DNA of 64,000 nucleotides from NCBI GenBank assembly GCA_902785755.1, contig CACZZO010000008.1, positions 39,092 through 103,091 on the forward strand. Reading direction: 5' to 3'. A program made the position numbers and the translations under genes. The notes beneath the pieces were generated by a model. That model did no database searches, was not told the origin of the DNA, and saw only the letters and a program-made list of their open reading frames with translations. Below, piece after piece: positions 42,847 to 53,459 of the stretch; position 1 is the first letter of the stretch; each line of letters starts with the position of its first letter. The DNA is from an uncultured Bacteroidia bacterium. GTDB lineage: Bacteria; Bacteroidota; Bacteroidia; Bacteroidales; F082.

Positions 42847-43371
42847 ATGAAAATTCAAGATCAAGCTGTCGTCACGATGACCTACGTCCTGCGTGAGAAC
42901 GACGAAAACGGTCCCATCCTTCAGGAGACCACGAAAGAGAACCCCTTTGTCGCCATTTTCGGTATGCACCAACTGCTGCCCAAGTTCGAGGAGAACCTGA
43001 TGGGCAAGGAACCTGGCGACAAGTACGCCTTCCACCTGACCCCCGAAGAGGGCTACGGCGAGCGCGACGAGAACTACATTATGGACCTCGACAAGAATAT
43101 GTTTATGCAGAACAACGTGCTGATGGATATGGTGAAAGTCGGTGCGCAACTGATGATGCAGACCTCCGATGGTCGCCCGATTGCCGGCATCGTCCGCGAG
43201 ATTGGCGACAACCACGTGAAGATGGACTTCAACCACGATATGGCGGGCAAGCACCTCCATTTCTCCGGCGAAATTCTCGACGTGCGCGAATCCACCGACG
43301 AGGACTTCGGCGCAGGCGGCTGTGCCGGTTGCGACGGAAGCTGTGATGGTGGCTGCGAAGGGTGCAAATGA
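42847..43371 (+). CDS. slyD: FKBP-type peptidyl-prolyl isomerase (SlyD-like)
   Basis: 174 aa. The FKBP domain is split by the IF chaperone flap, as in SlyD: PILQETTKENPFVAIFGMHQ, LPKFEENLMGKEPGD, then the flap from EEGYGERDENYI to VGAQLMMQTSDG, and NHDMAGKHLHFSGEILDV. The tail GAGGCAGCDGSCDGGCEGCK is rich in Cys and Gly and should bind metal. It assists proline-limited folding in the cytoplasm. The stop codon lies two bases before a 49-base palindrome that can act as its terminator. Confidence 0.9.
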   Translation: MKIQDQAVVTMTYVLRENDENGPILQETTKENPFVAIFGMHQLLPKFEENLMGKEPGDKYAFHLTPEEGYGERDENYIMDLDKNMFMQNNVLMDMVKVGAQLMMQTSDGRPIAGIVREIGDNHVKMDFNHDMAGKHLHFSGEILDVRESTDEDFGAGGCAGCDGSCDGGCEGCK

Positions 43372-43372
43372 C

Positions 43373-43421
43373 AAAACTCTGGGAAAAAATCATAATTTTT
43401 GTGATTTTTCCCCAGAGTTTT
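43373..43421. repeat. 49-base palindrome, copy 1 (3' border of the DUF4143 ATPase gene)
   Basis: Arms AAAACTCTGGGAAAAAATCA and TGATTTTTCCCCAGAGTTTT (one mismatch) with a 9-base loop. It can form a bidirectional terminator for slyD and the ATPase gene. A near-identical copy in the same orientation at 44764-44812 borders the other end of the ATPase gene; the two differ at about four positions. Confidence 0.88.
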
Positions 43422-44723
43422 TTATTTTGTAATGCAAAATGTTGCGTAAAGCGGCACGGATTTGATGTTGTTGTCGAAGCCGAAATGCTTTTGCGAAATC
43501 CTTATTGAATAAGGTGAATTGTATTTATTGGCGAACTGGTTCATACTGATGGCCTTGTTACGCTTGCCTTTTTTTACTTCCACGGGAATGATGTCGGTGC
43601 CGAGTTGCAGCACGAAATCCACCTCGGCGGTGTTGTCGTTTTTCCAGTAGTAAAGTGGGATTTGGTTGGACTTAAATTGTTGTGCCACATAGTTTTCTGC
43701 CAACGCGCCCAAAAAACTGTTGTCTTGCTCGATGGTGGAAAGCACAGTTTGGTAGGCAAGCCCCGATTTCATTGTGAGCAGTCCCACATCGGCCATATAA
43801 AGTTTGAAATCCGGGAGGTCGGCATAGGCTGCTATGGGCATCAGTCCTTGAGTGGTCTTTTGGCATTTTAGCACGATTCCCGCCGATTCGAGCCAGTCGA
43901 TGGACTCGCCGAACAGCGTGGCACTGCCGCCTTTTTGCACCACTTTGTATTGGAACTTGGTGTTTTCCTTGGCCAATTGGGTTGGGATGGAGTTGTAGCA
44001 AGCCCTGATTTTCACCGAGGTCGAGGCGGAGGCATATTTCGCCATATCGGCCAAATATTCGTTCAAGATGCGGCTTTGGATGTCGATGATGTCCGTGAAC
44101 TTCTGTGTTTCAACGAATTGCTTGACTACGGCGGGCATACCTCCCGTAATCAGGTAATGCTTGTAAAGTTCGATGAGCATTTGGTGAATGCCCTCGGCAA
44201 AGGGTTGGTTAGTTGCGAAATGCTGTTGGACTTCCTCGGCGAAAAACTGTTTCCCGTTGGCCCAAAGAAACTCCTCGAAATCAAGCGGATACATATTGAT
44301 TTCATCGACTTTCCCGACGGGGAAGGAATATTTCTCGCGGTTGACGGCCACACCGAGCAAGCTTCCGGCGGCCACGATGTGGTATTGCGGCGCTTCCTCA
44401 CAGAAAACCTTCAACGCCATCAATGCCCGCTCGCTGCTTTGGATTTCATCAAGGATAACCAGCGTTTTTCCTGCTGTAATCTTTTGGCTGTAAGCGGCTT
44501 CCAAATATTGGATGATTCTTGTTGGCGTGAGGTCGCCTTCAAAAAACGCTGCCGTCGCCGTTTGGTTTTCCAAATGCACATAGATGGTGTTTTCAAAACA
44601 GGTTTCACCAAAAGCCTTCAAGATATAGGTCTTGCCCACCTGTCTTGCGCCGTTCAGGATGAGCGGCATCCTGTTCGTCTTGTCCTTCCATTTGACCAAT
44701 TCGGCCATCACTTTTCTTTCCAT
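43422..44723 (-). CDS. AAA_14 ATPase with DUF4143 domain, second type
   Basis: 433 aa. The P-loop is LNGARQVGKTYILKAF, Walker B is VILDEIQSSERAL and the sensor-like segment is VAAGSLLGVAVNRE. A winged-helix-like region (LAKENTKFQYKVVQKGGSAT) follows. The C-terminal nuclease-like core is TAEVDFVLQLG then PVEVKKGKR. TATTTTTG at 44751-44744 is the -7 box. The palindrome at 44764-44812 covers the position expected for the -33 box, so autoregulation is plausible. It is bracketed by two copies of the same 49-base palindrome and is only weakly similar to the DUF4143 protein at 5330. Confidence 0.85.
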   Translation of the reverse strand: MERKVMAELVKWKDKTNRMPLILNGARQVGKTYILKAFGETCFENTIYVHLENQTATAAFFEGDLTPTRIIQYLEAAYSQKITAGKTLVILDEIQSSERALMALKVFCEEAPQYHIVAAGSLLGVAVNREKYSFPVGKVDEINMYPLDFEEFLWANGKQFFAEEVQQHFATNQPFAEGIHQMLIELYKHYLITGGMPAVVKQFVETQKFTDIIDIQSRILNEYLADMAKYASASTSVKIRACYNSIPTQLAKENTKFQYKVVQKGGSATLFGESIDWLESAGIVLKCQKTTQGLMPIAAYADLPDFKLYMADVGLLTMKSGLAYQTVLSTIEQDNSFLGALAENYVAQQFKSNQIPLYYWKNDNTAEVDFVLQLGTDIIPVEVKKGKRNKAISMNQFANKYNSPYSIRISQKHFGFDNNIKSVPLYATFCITK

Positions 44724-44763
44724 AGTTCTTGCCTTTTATGCCGCAAAAATAACCATTTTTGAC

Positions 44764-44812
44764 AAAACTCTGAGAAAAAATCATAATTTCTGTGATTTTT
44801 CCATAGAGTTTT
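44764..44812. repeat. 49-base palindrome, copy 2 (promoter side of the DUF4143 ATPase gene)
   Basis: Arms AAAACTCTGAGAAAAAATCA and TGATTTTTCCATAGAGTTTT. It overlaps the region between -15 and -60 of the ATPase promoter. As no gene ends here on the plus strand, it is not explained as a terminator alone. Confidence 0.88.
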
Positions 44813-44830
44813 ATTGTTTAGAACGATTCT

Positions 44831-44875
44831 ATTTTCCGCCAAATCGGTGAAAATTTCATCGATTTGGCGGAAAAT
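44831..44875. repeat. GCCAAATCG palindrome, 3' side of the second DUF234-type ATPase gene
   Basis: TTTTCCGCCAAATCG pairs with CGATTTGGCGGAAAA around a short AT-rich loop. The same palindrome appears twice on the promoter side of the gene (46359-46456). This copy lies five bases past the stop codon and could also act as a terminator. Confidence 0.88.
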
Positions 44876-44879
44876 GTTT

Positions 44880-46301
44880 TTATTCAAACAGGTTGTCCAA
44901 GGTCACTTCGGCGGTGATGTAGTCTGAATACATATTGCGTTTCATACCGAATGTGGTGACCAAAACGGGGTGGATGGCTGCCCGTGTCTTCGTTTCTTCC
45001 TTGAAGCTGCCGCAACGGTCGCGCAGGCGCAGGTCTTCTTCCTTGTCGATGGCGTACTCCTTTTGTGAATACTTCACTTCGCAGACGTTGGTCACTTGGT
45101 CGGCGCGCTCAATGATGAGGTCGATTTGTACGGCAGGGTCGCTTTGTTTGCTCCGCCACGAGTAGAAATTGGTTTGGATGCTGTCGATGCGCAAAGCCCG
45201 TTTGATTTGCGGGATGTGTGCCATAGCGAGTCGCTCGTATGCCAGACCGAACCAAATGTTTTGGGTCGGTTTGTCGATGGTCGATACCCAAAAGTTCGGG
45301 TTGGTGGGCGGCTTGAGGCAGAAGGTCAGGTAGAAGAAGGTGAAGAAATCGATCATTTGGTAGATGGCTGATGTAGACTTTATCTTCTTCTCTTTCACGT
45401 AGTAACGCCTGATGAAGTCGCAATAGACGAGGTCTTCGAGGCGGTCGCTCAGGCCTCCGCCTGAAGAAAGCCCCAAGGCCGAAGCAATCTCGTCGCGTGT
45501 CATGCCCGATTTCTTTTTGGCGAGTTCTTCCATGATGAGCAGGTAAGGCTCCGGGTTCTTGAACAGCGACTTGAACAACCGCTTGTATTCGCGGTGCATC
45601 TCGGCGTTTTCGGCAAAAAACAGGCGGTCGATGTTCTGCGGGAGGCTTTCGTTGGGCTGCAGCAGGCTCAGATAATAGGGGATGCCGCCCAAAATCATGT
45701 AGGCTTGGGCGGTGGAAAGCCTGTTCCAGTTGAACTTGTTGGCGTTGAGGTAAAGTTCGGTTTCGTGCAGCGTGAACGGATGCAGGTGCATTTCGTGTGT
45801 GATGCGGTTGTGCAGTCCGCCGTGGTTGTCGATGATGTTCCTGATCATCCACGAGGTGGCCGACCCGCACACGATGAGCATGATGTTCTTTTGATGGGCG
45901 GCCCAGCCGTTCCAGAAATGGTCGAGCGCGGTGATGAACTTGCTCCCGTGCGTGTCGAAGCAGGGCAGTTCGTCGATGAACAGGATGATGCGCTTTTTGC
46001 GCTTGTGCTTGTTGAGCAGCAGTTGAAGGCAGGCGAAGGCCTCAAACCAGTCTTGGGGTGGCGTGATGACTCTTGGACCGTATTTGTTCAGGGCTTCGTT
46101 GAACACTTTCAGTTGGTCGTACTCCTCGCCCTCGATGAGCCCCGACACCTCGAAGACGAACTGGCTGCCGTATAGCTCCCTGACGAGAAAGGTCTTGCCG
46201 ACCCGTCTGCGGCCATATAGCGCGACAAATTCCGATTTGCCTGAGTTTTCGTATTCCCTCAACAGGGCGATTTCAGGTTCTCTGCCGATGATGTTGCACA
46301 T
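44880..46301 (-). CDS. AAA ATPase with winged helix and DUF234/PD-(D/E)XK C-terminus, second copy
   Basis: 473 aa, the same length and order as the protein at 34822: IGREPEIALLREYENSGKSE, P-loop YGRRRVGKTFLVRE, Walker B ILFIDELPCFD, IVCGSATSW, winged helix SGMTRDEIASALGLSSGGGL, nuclease-like core VQIDLIIERAD then VCEVKYSQKEY. TACCTTTG (46331-46324) is the -7 box. Two tandem palindromes lie upstream and one downstream. Their core GCCAAATCGA is related to the CCAAATCTA core beside the first copy. The sequences of proteins and palindromes have diverged together, which suggests recognition. Biochemical role unknown. Confidence 0.85.
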   Translation of the reverse strand: MCNIIGREPEIALLREYENSGKSEFVALYGRRRVGKTFLVRELYGSQFVFEVSGLIEGEEYDQLKVFNEALNKYGPRVITPPQDWFEAFACLQLLLNKHKRKKRIILFIDELPCFDTHGSKFITALDHFWNGWAAHQKNIMLIVCGSATSWMIRNIIDNHGGLHNRITHEMHLHPFTLHETELYLNANKFNWNRLSTAQAYMILGGIPYYLSLLQPNESLPQNIDRLFFAENAEMHREYKRLFKSLFKNPEPYLLIMEELAKKKSGMTRDEIASALGLSSGGGLSDRLEDLVYCDFIRRYYVKEKKIKSTSAIYQMIDFFTFFYLTFCLKPPTNPNFWVSTIDKPTQNIWFGLAYERLAMAHIPQIKRALRIDSIQTNFYSWRSKQSDPAVQIDLIIERADQVTNVCEVKYSQKEYAIDKEEDLRLRDRCGSFKEETKTRAAIHPVLVTTFGMKRNMYSDYITAEVTLDNLFE

Positions 46302-46358
46302 GTTTCCCGTTTTTTTGACACCGCAAAGGTACGATTCTTTTCCGAAAATCGTCGCTTA

Positions 46359-46456
46359 TTTTTCGCCAAATCGATAAAAAAATCATCGTTTTGGCGGAAA
46401 ATATCTGCATTATTTTCCGCCAAATCGATTAAAATTTAACCGATTTGGCGAAAAAT
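46359..46456. promoter_or_regulatory. Two tandem GCCAAATCG palindromes upstream of the ATPase gene
   Basis: First unit 46359-46401: TTTTTCGCCAAATCGAT with ATCGTTTTGGCGGAAAA. Second unit 46411-46456: TTTTCCGCCAAATCGATT with CCGATTTGGCGAAAAAT. They lie ~30 and ~80 bases beyond the -7 box, on the upstream side. Paired units match the arrangement before the paralogous gene at 34822. Confidence 0.8.
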
Positions 46457-46628
46457 ATTTTTGCTTATATATTTGAAAAACAGCATTTTAATATGTTTTT
46501 GATATACAATTATGGCTTAAATTTTGGTGCAAATTCAGACGGAATAAACTTGGTTGTTTTTGTATATAAAATTGGTATGTAATTGCGCAATTTATTGAAA
46601 GATTTTCTGCGGAAAACATAAAAACAAA

Positions 46629-46716
46629 CGGGGCTTCACCGACAAAGGATGAAGCCCGATTTGAAACCTTTTAGAGTGCAATGCATAGTGACAAAGACTA
46701 TGCCGGCACTTTTCGG
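46629..46716 (-). ncRNA. Candidate small structured RNA beside the Abi gene
   Basis: On the minus strand, right after the Abi stop codon, a TATTTTTG -7 element (46728-46721) points into an ~88-base non-coding stretch. It holds two hairpins. The first is GTGC..GCATAGT-CTTTGTC-ACTATGC..GCAC (46676-46709). The second is GGGCTTCA-loop-TGAAGCCC (46631-46657), followed by a T-rich run like a terminator. Both loops contain CTTTGTC. No -33 TTG is found at the standard spacing. The RNA is a prediction. A plain terminator with a second hairpin is the alternative, and the same loop heptamer occurs in the terminator at 19011. Confidence 0.5.
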
Positions 46717-46749
46717 CTTGCAAAAATACAAATAATTGTTGAATTATTG

Positions 46750-47637
46750 CTAATTATTGATACTTTTTGCGATATTTTTTATAATCCATTCAATTTCAGG
46801 ACTTTTCTTGGTCGCAATTTCATATATTTCAGCAAGGCCAGACAATAAATCATTTCTTCGGTTATGTGAGATTGTTTCAATCATATACAATATGACATCA
46901 ATCGCTGCGGGCAAACCTTGGGCTTTTCCAATTGGGAATCTTCCCGCTGGTCCGTTTTTGACGCTTTGGCACAAGGACAAATCAAACAAGGTGGATCCAT
47001 GAGCACATTTGTTTCTAACCACGCGGATGGTTTCCATATAATTCTCAAAAACTGCCGTTTGGTTGATTCCAAAATGTTTGCAGATGATGCGCTTGTCATT
47101 GAGATTTTTCAAATTCTTGTACAATTTCAGTGCATTGCCCATAGTCATAAACTCAATTGTTTTCCATGCAGGTGCATATCGGTCGTTGATATGATTCCTA
47201 TGGTGCCGTTTAATTACTGGATTATTGCGAAAAGTATCGTTATATATTTCATTATCAAAAGATTGAATAAAACTTTGACTGACAATTTGTGGGCTGATAA
47301 ACCATGTCGGTTCGTTCTTGTATTTGTTCGACAACTCATAAATCATATAAGTGCGGAAGGCAACTTCTATTCGGTTGATATATCGCATTAAGATATTGCG
47401 AAGGTCAAAGTCGTAGTAATAAAGTGTAACGGCATCACTAAGTTTTGTTCCATCTTTGTATTCATGTTTTCTGCCTCTAAGTCTTGGATAGCTTTTCTCA
47501 AAAGGGAACAAATAAAAACCTAACCGATAATAGCCGATGTCCATAAGGACTTCTTTTGCTTTCTCTTCATTGGCGATTTGTATTCCGCGTGACCGCAAGA
47601 GGGAGATTTGTTCATCTAATGTGGTGGCTTGTTTCAT
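46750..47637 (-). CDS. Abi_2 family abortive-infection protein (AbiD/AbiF-like, HEPN)
   Basis: 295 aa from the ATG at 47635-47637. Abi_2 landmarks: TTLDEQISLLRSRGIQIAN, IGYYRLGFYLFPF, LYYYDFDLRNILMRYINRIE and the HEPN ribonuclease motif RNKCAH (Arg208 to His213). A second RxxxxH-like string is RHHRNH. Such proteins abort phage growth, probably by cutting RNA. TATTTTTG at 47669-47662 is the -7 box. A probable small structured RNA follows the gene on the same strand. AbiF-type HEPN toxins have been reported with RNA partners and as relatives of Cas13 (from memory, unverified). The family call is firm. Confidence 0.87.
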   Translation of the reverse strand: MKQATTLDEQISLLRSRGIQIANEEKAKEVLMDIGYYRLGFYLFPFEKSYPRLRGRKHEYKDGTKLSDAVTLYYYDFDLRNILMRYINRIEVAFRTYMIYELSNKYKNEPTWFISPQIVSQSFIQSFDNEIYNDTFRNNPVIKRHHRNHINDRYAPAWKTIEFMTMGNALKLYKNLKNLNDKRIICKHFGINQTAVFENYMETIRVVRNKCAHGSTLFDLSLCQSVKNGPAGRFPIGKAQGLPAAIDVILYMIETISHNRRNDLLSGLAEIYEIATKKSPEIEWIIKNIAKSINN

Positions 47638-47707
47638 TTTGGATGAATAATAATGTAATCGCAAAAATACAACTTTTTATGATGAGAGCCTAACAAACTT
47701 TTTTGCC

Positions 47708-47794
47708 TCAAATCCACCCCAGTTTCTTCATCTCCTTGAAGCATTTCAGCGTGGCCTTGACATCCGACGTGGAATTGTGGGCGTCCTCAATAAC
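47708..47794 (-). pseudogene. 3' remnant of a DnaQ-like exonuclease gene
   Basis: The reading frame VIEDAHNSTSDVKATLKCF followed by KEMKKLGWI and a stop matches the last helix of DEDDh exonucleases, where the HNS..D..AT..CF pattern carries the catalytic His and Asp. Nothing upstream continues the domain, because the Sel1 gene occupies that side and terminates inside this sequence in another frame. This marks a recombination junction. Confidence 0.7.
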
Positions 47795-49139
47795 CAAGAA
47801 AACTATAATCATCGACATCTCCAGGATAATCGCCATACATACCATCTGTCATAGCATCCCAAGTTTCTCTTCCATAGTCCCAATCATTGAAATAGTCATG
47901 TTTTTTATGAATATGTGCTTTGTTTTTTGAAAGCATTGTATTTATTCGTTTTCTTCCTTCTTCACAGCCCTGGATGTCTGCTTTTTCATACAATTCCAAG
48001 GCTTTTCTAAGGTTTTTTTCAACGCCACAGCCATTTTCATAACAAATTCCTAGATTGTATTGCGCCATTGCATTCCCGTTCTCTGCGGCTTTAGTATACC
48101 ATTTCACAGCCTTGGTTTGGTCTATTTCTGTACCATAACCATTTTCATAACAAATTCCTAGGTTGCATTGTGCTGTTGCATTCCCTTTCTCTGCGGCTTT
48201 GGTAAACCATTCCACGGCTTTCGCCAGATCTTTCTTAACCCCCAACCCTTTATGGTAACAAATACCTAGATTGCATTGTGCTTCTGCATCACCTTGTTCA
48301 GCTGCTTTGTTGAACCATTCTACTGCTTTGGTGAGGTTCTTCACTACGCCAGTTCCTCTATAATAACATCCTCCGAGATTGTATTGCGCTTTTGCATAAC
48401 CTTGCTCAGCAGCCTTGGCGTACCATTCTACAGCTTTTGTTAGGTTTTTCTCTACGCCAATACCTTTTTTAAAATAAAGCCCCATTGCGTCCTTTGCTCT
48501 TGCGCAATTCTGTTCCGCGGCTTTCATGGTGAGTTCTATGGTTTTATCAAAGTTGATGCTTGTTCCGTAACCTTCTCTATAACAACAGCCTAAACAGACC
48601 AAGGCATCAAGGTTGTTTTTCTCTGCTGATAATTGAAAATAATGGAAAGCTTTCGCTTTATCATCTTTTGTTTCGCAGAAAAGCCTTCCATAGTTATACA
48701 TCGCTTCTGAATGACCTTGATTGCAAGCTTTGTTGTACCATTCTTCAGCTTTCAAATAATCCTTTTCAATGCCTTTCCCGGTCTCGAATAAAATACCAAG
48801 TTGACATTGAGCTTCCGCTAATCCTTTCTCTGCGGCAAGTGAAAACAAAGAATAGGCTTTTGGATAGTTTTTGGAATCATAGTATTCCTTTGCTTTTTTG
48901 CATAATTCCTCTGCTATTTCAACAACCAACTTATAATCGCAATCTGCATCTTTAACAATGTAATTGATGTTTTTTGAAATACTATTGTCTTCTGCAAACG
49001 CAAAAGTCAATTCATGCTCCCCTTTGCGAAGTTCAACATGGAAATAGGTGTCGGCCTTTGTTGTGCCCAGTTCTTGGCCGTAGTCATAGACTTTGCAGTC
49101 GAAATCGGTTTTGATATGGATGGTAGATGTGTTGCTCAT
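47787..49139 (-). CDS. Sel1-repeat protein with N-terminal PEGA-like domain
   Basis: 450 aa. The first ~75 residues (STIHIKTDFDCKVYDYGQEL, ELRKGEHELTFAF) resemble a PEGA-type beta domain. Residues ~90-390 are eight or nine Sel1 repeats of 36 aa (AVEWYAKAAEQGYAKAQYNL; GGCYYRGTGVVKNL), which form an alpha-solenoid scaffold. The tail is Asp-rich (DYGRETWDAMTDGMYGDYPG). No signal peptide is present, so it is cytoplasmic. The last few codons overlap the exonuclease remnant in another frame, so the natural C-terminus may have been lost. Highly repetitive DNA makes this gene prone to copy-number change. Confidence 0.87.
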   Translation of the reverse strand: MSNTSTIHIKTDFDCKVYDYGQELGTTKADTYFHVELRKGEHELTFAFAEDNSISKNINYIVKDADCDYKLVVEIAEELCKKAKEYYDSKNYPKAYSLFSLAAEKGLAEAQCQLGILFETGKGIEKDYLKAEEWYNKACNQGHSEAMYNYGRLFCETKDDKAKAFHYFQLSAEKNNLDALVCLGCCYREGYGTSINFDKTIELTMKAAEQNCARAKDAMGLYFKKGIGVEKNLTKAVEWYAKAAEQGYAKAQYNLGGCYYRGTGVVKNLTKAVEWFNKAAEQGDAEAQCNLGICYHKGLGVKKDLAKAVEWFTKAAEKGNATAQCNLGICYENGYGTEIDQTKAVKWYTKAAENGNAMAQYNLGICYENGCGVEKNLRKALELYEKADIQGCEEGRKRINTMLSKNKAHIHKKHDYFNDWDYGRETWDAMTDGMYGDYPGDVDDYSFLGY

Positions 49140-49157
49140 GGTATTGTTTTTTGTGAA

Positions 49158-49189
49158 AACCGCCTCCCATTTGCAGATGAGAGGCGGTT
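49158..49189 (-). terminator. Terminator of valS
   Basis: Stem AACCGCCTC / GAGGCGGTT, followed by TTTT on the minus strand, 24 bases after the valS stop codon. Confidence 0.85.
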
Positions 49190-49212
49190 AAAGATGTCAT
49201 TTTGTTGGCCTC

Positions 49213-51900
<2,688 letters not shown>

Positions 51901-51984
51901 TTATTTGTTGTTGATTGTTGACTGTTTAATCGTTGAATTGTTGACGCGGGACTTCGGGACACAGAACTATTTTGTTGTCGCTTT

Positions 51985-52012
51985 GCGTCACTGCGAGGAA
52001 CGAAGCAGTCCC
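51985..52012 (+). repeat. Dispersed repeat fragment (GCGAGGAACGAAGCAGTCC type)
   Basis: CGTCACTGCGAGGAACGAAG then CAGTCCC. This resembles the widespread intergenic repeat that reads CGTCATTGCGAGGAGCGAAG in many bacteria. It is a single decayed copy in the 339-base gap between valS and the Rpn-type gene. I see nothing else in that gap except TAATTTTG -7-like elements near 52076 and 52193. Confidence 0.5.
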
Positions 52013-52239
52013 ATCGTTTTGCGTTCAAAACAATCGGCAAAAGTAGGGATTTTTTTGCTTGATTGGTTTCTATTCCATAATTTTGCAGTCAAATTAGGCA
52101 ATGTACGATGGCAAAAAGTGAATGGATTAAGGCTTAGACCTTTTGTTTTCAGGAAAATTCACTCGCAATAGCATTGGTTTTCGGAAATTTTGGTAATTTT
52201 GCAGAAAATATGTAACCGACGATCTAATACGACCACGCT

Positions 52240-53139
52240 ATGAACGGACAGCGATACATCAGCCCGTACACCGACTTCGGTTTCAAGTACATCTTCGGCA
52301 GCGAGCTGAACAAGGAATACTTGATTTCGTTCCTGAATGCCCTTTTCGAAGGCAGGCACCATATCAAGGACATTACCTACCAGAATTCGGAGCATCTTGA
52401 CGAGGTGGTGTATTCGCGCCGTGCCATTTTCGATGTGTATTGCACCACCGACAAGGGCGACCATATCATCGTGGAGATGCAGAACGTGGACCAGGACTAT
52501 TTCGCCGACCGTATGGTGTATTACTCCACCTTCCCCATCCGCGAGCAGGCCAAGCGCGGCGACTGGGACTACAAGCTGAATCCCGTTTACACGATAGGAA
52601 TCCTCAATTTCATCTTCGACAAGAGCAGCGACGATGTCCACCACGAGGCCAAGCTGATGAACGTGGCGACCAAGGAAGTGTTTTACGACAAGTTGTCGTT
52701 CATCACGATTGAGTTGCCCAAGTTCAACAAGAAGGAAGACGAGTTGGTGACGCTTTACGACAAGTGGTTGTTTGTGTTGCGCAACCTTTCGAGGCTGATG
52801 GAACGCCCCGCTGCTTTGCAGGAAAGGGTTTTTGCCTCGCTGTTCCGCCATGCCGAGATTGACAAGATGCAGCCCAATGAGCGGAGGCAATACGAAAAGT
52901 CGTTGTTCGATTACAATGACATTAATAACAGTAATGTGAAGCATTTCCGTGAGGGCAAAGAGGAAGGCCTGAGAGAAGGCAAGGAAGAAGGCTTGAGAGA
53001 AGGCAAGGAAGAAGGCATGAAAGAAGGTGAAAGGAAAAAAGCCTTAGACATAGCCCGCAAGCTGAGAGCCGCCGGAGTGGACGATGCCGTCATTCTCGCC
53101 ACGACGGGATTGGAAGAAAATGAATTGAAATCATTATAA
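52240..53139 (+). CDS. Rpn-family PD-(D/E)XK nuclease (putative transposase-like, PF12784 type)
   Basis: 299 aa. The N-terminus YISPYTDFGFKYIFGSELNK is the family signature. The nuclease core is SRRAIFDVYCTTDKGDHIIV then EMQNVDQDYF, giving D, E and Q. It ends in a charged repetitive tail (EGKEEGLREGKEEGLREGK) encoded by ~24-base tandem repeats at 52953-53026. Rpn proteins stimulate RecA-independent recombination in E. coli and are implicated in phage defence; no transposase partner or terminal repeats were seen here. TAATTTTG at ~52193 is the likely -7 box. The repeat tail can vary by slippage. Confidence 0.87.
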   Translation: MNGQRYISPYTDFGFKYIFGSELNKEYLISFLNALFEGRHHIKDITYQNSEHLDEVVYSRRAIFDVYCTTDKGDHIIVEMQNVDQDYFADRMVYYSTFPIREQAKRGDWDYKLNPVYTIGILNFIFDKSSDDVHHEAKLMNVATKEVFYDKLSFITIELPKFNKKEDELVTLYDKWLFVLRNLSRLMERPAALQERVFASLFRHAEIDKMQPNERRQYEKSLFDYNDINNSNVKHFREGKEEGLREGKEEGLREGKEEGMKEGERKKALDIARKLRAAGVDDAVILATTGLEENELKSL

Positions 53140-53234
53140 ACCAACAAGATAAAAACAATAGCTTACAGAAAAGACAAACTCGTGAAAATGAATGGCGTGA
53201 CGCGGAAAATCGTGGTGAAATAGTTTTTTTTTGG

Positions 53235-53319
53235 CACGCAGAAATCGCAGAATCTTATGAATCGCAATGCGACATAATTTTGTTCGATAGGCTTCTGCGT
53301 ATTCAGCGGATTCTGCGTG
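53235..53319. repeat. Short palindromic element (CACGCAGAA type)
   Basis: Ends CACGCAGAAATCGCAGAAT and ATTCAGCGGATTCTGCGTG are inverted repeats (16 of 19 match). An internal hairpin TCGCAATGCGA lies at 53262-53272. The architecture is like the AACTACG family but the sequence differs. It fills most of the gap 53140-53459. TATCTTTG at 53404-53411 is the -7 box of the next gene. Confidence 0.7.
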
Positions 53320-53459
53320 AGACAAATCCATCCTCGGCCTACGGGTCGGGGATTTTTTTTGTTCTGTTTTTCTCCTTTTTTGCGTGTGCAACCGATTTTT
53401 CCCTATCTTTGTCCGCCAAAGTTGTAGAAATTTATTTCATCAATTAAATTCATAACATT

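Noticed and set aside
43373..43421. Palindrome dismissed as only a terminator of slyD
   Set aside because: The near-identical copy at 44764-44812 lies at the promoter side of the ATPase gene where no plus-strand gene ends, so termination cannot explain both copies.
46690..46696. CTTTGTC loop as a specific RNA signature of the Abi system
   Set aside because: The same heptamer also occurs in the loop region of the ordinary terminator at 19011-19044, so the loop alone is not evidence for a dedicated RNA.
47950..48850. Repetitive DNA that could be mistaken for a repeat array
   Set aside because: The ~108-base periodicity is the coding sequence of 36-aa Sel1 repeats in one open frame.
52240..53139. 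Insertion sequence
   Set aside because: The protein is an Rpn/PD-(D/E)XK transposase-like family member, but no terminal inverted repeats, target duplication or DDE transposase is present.
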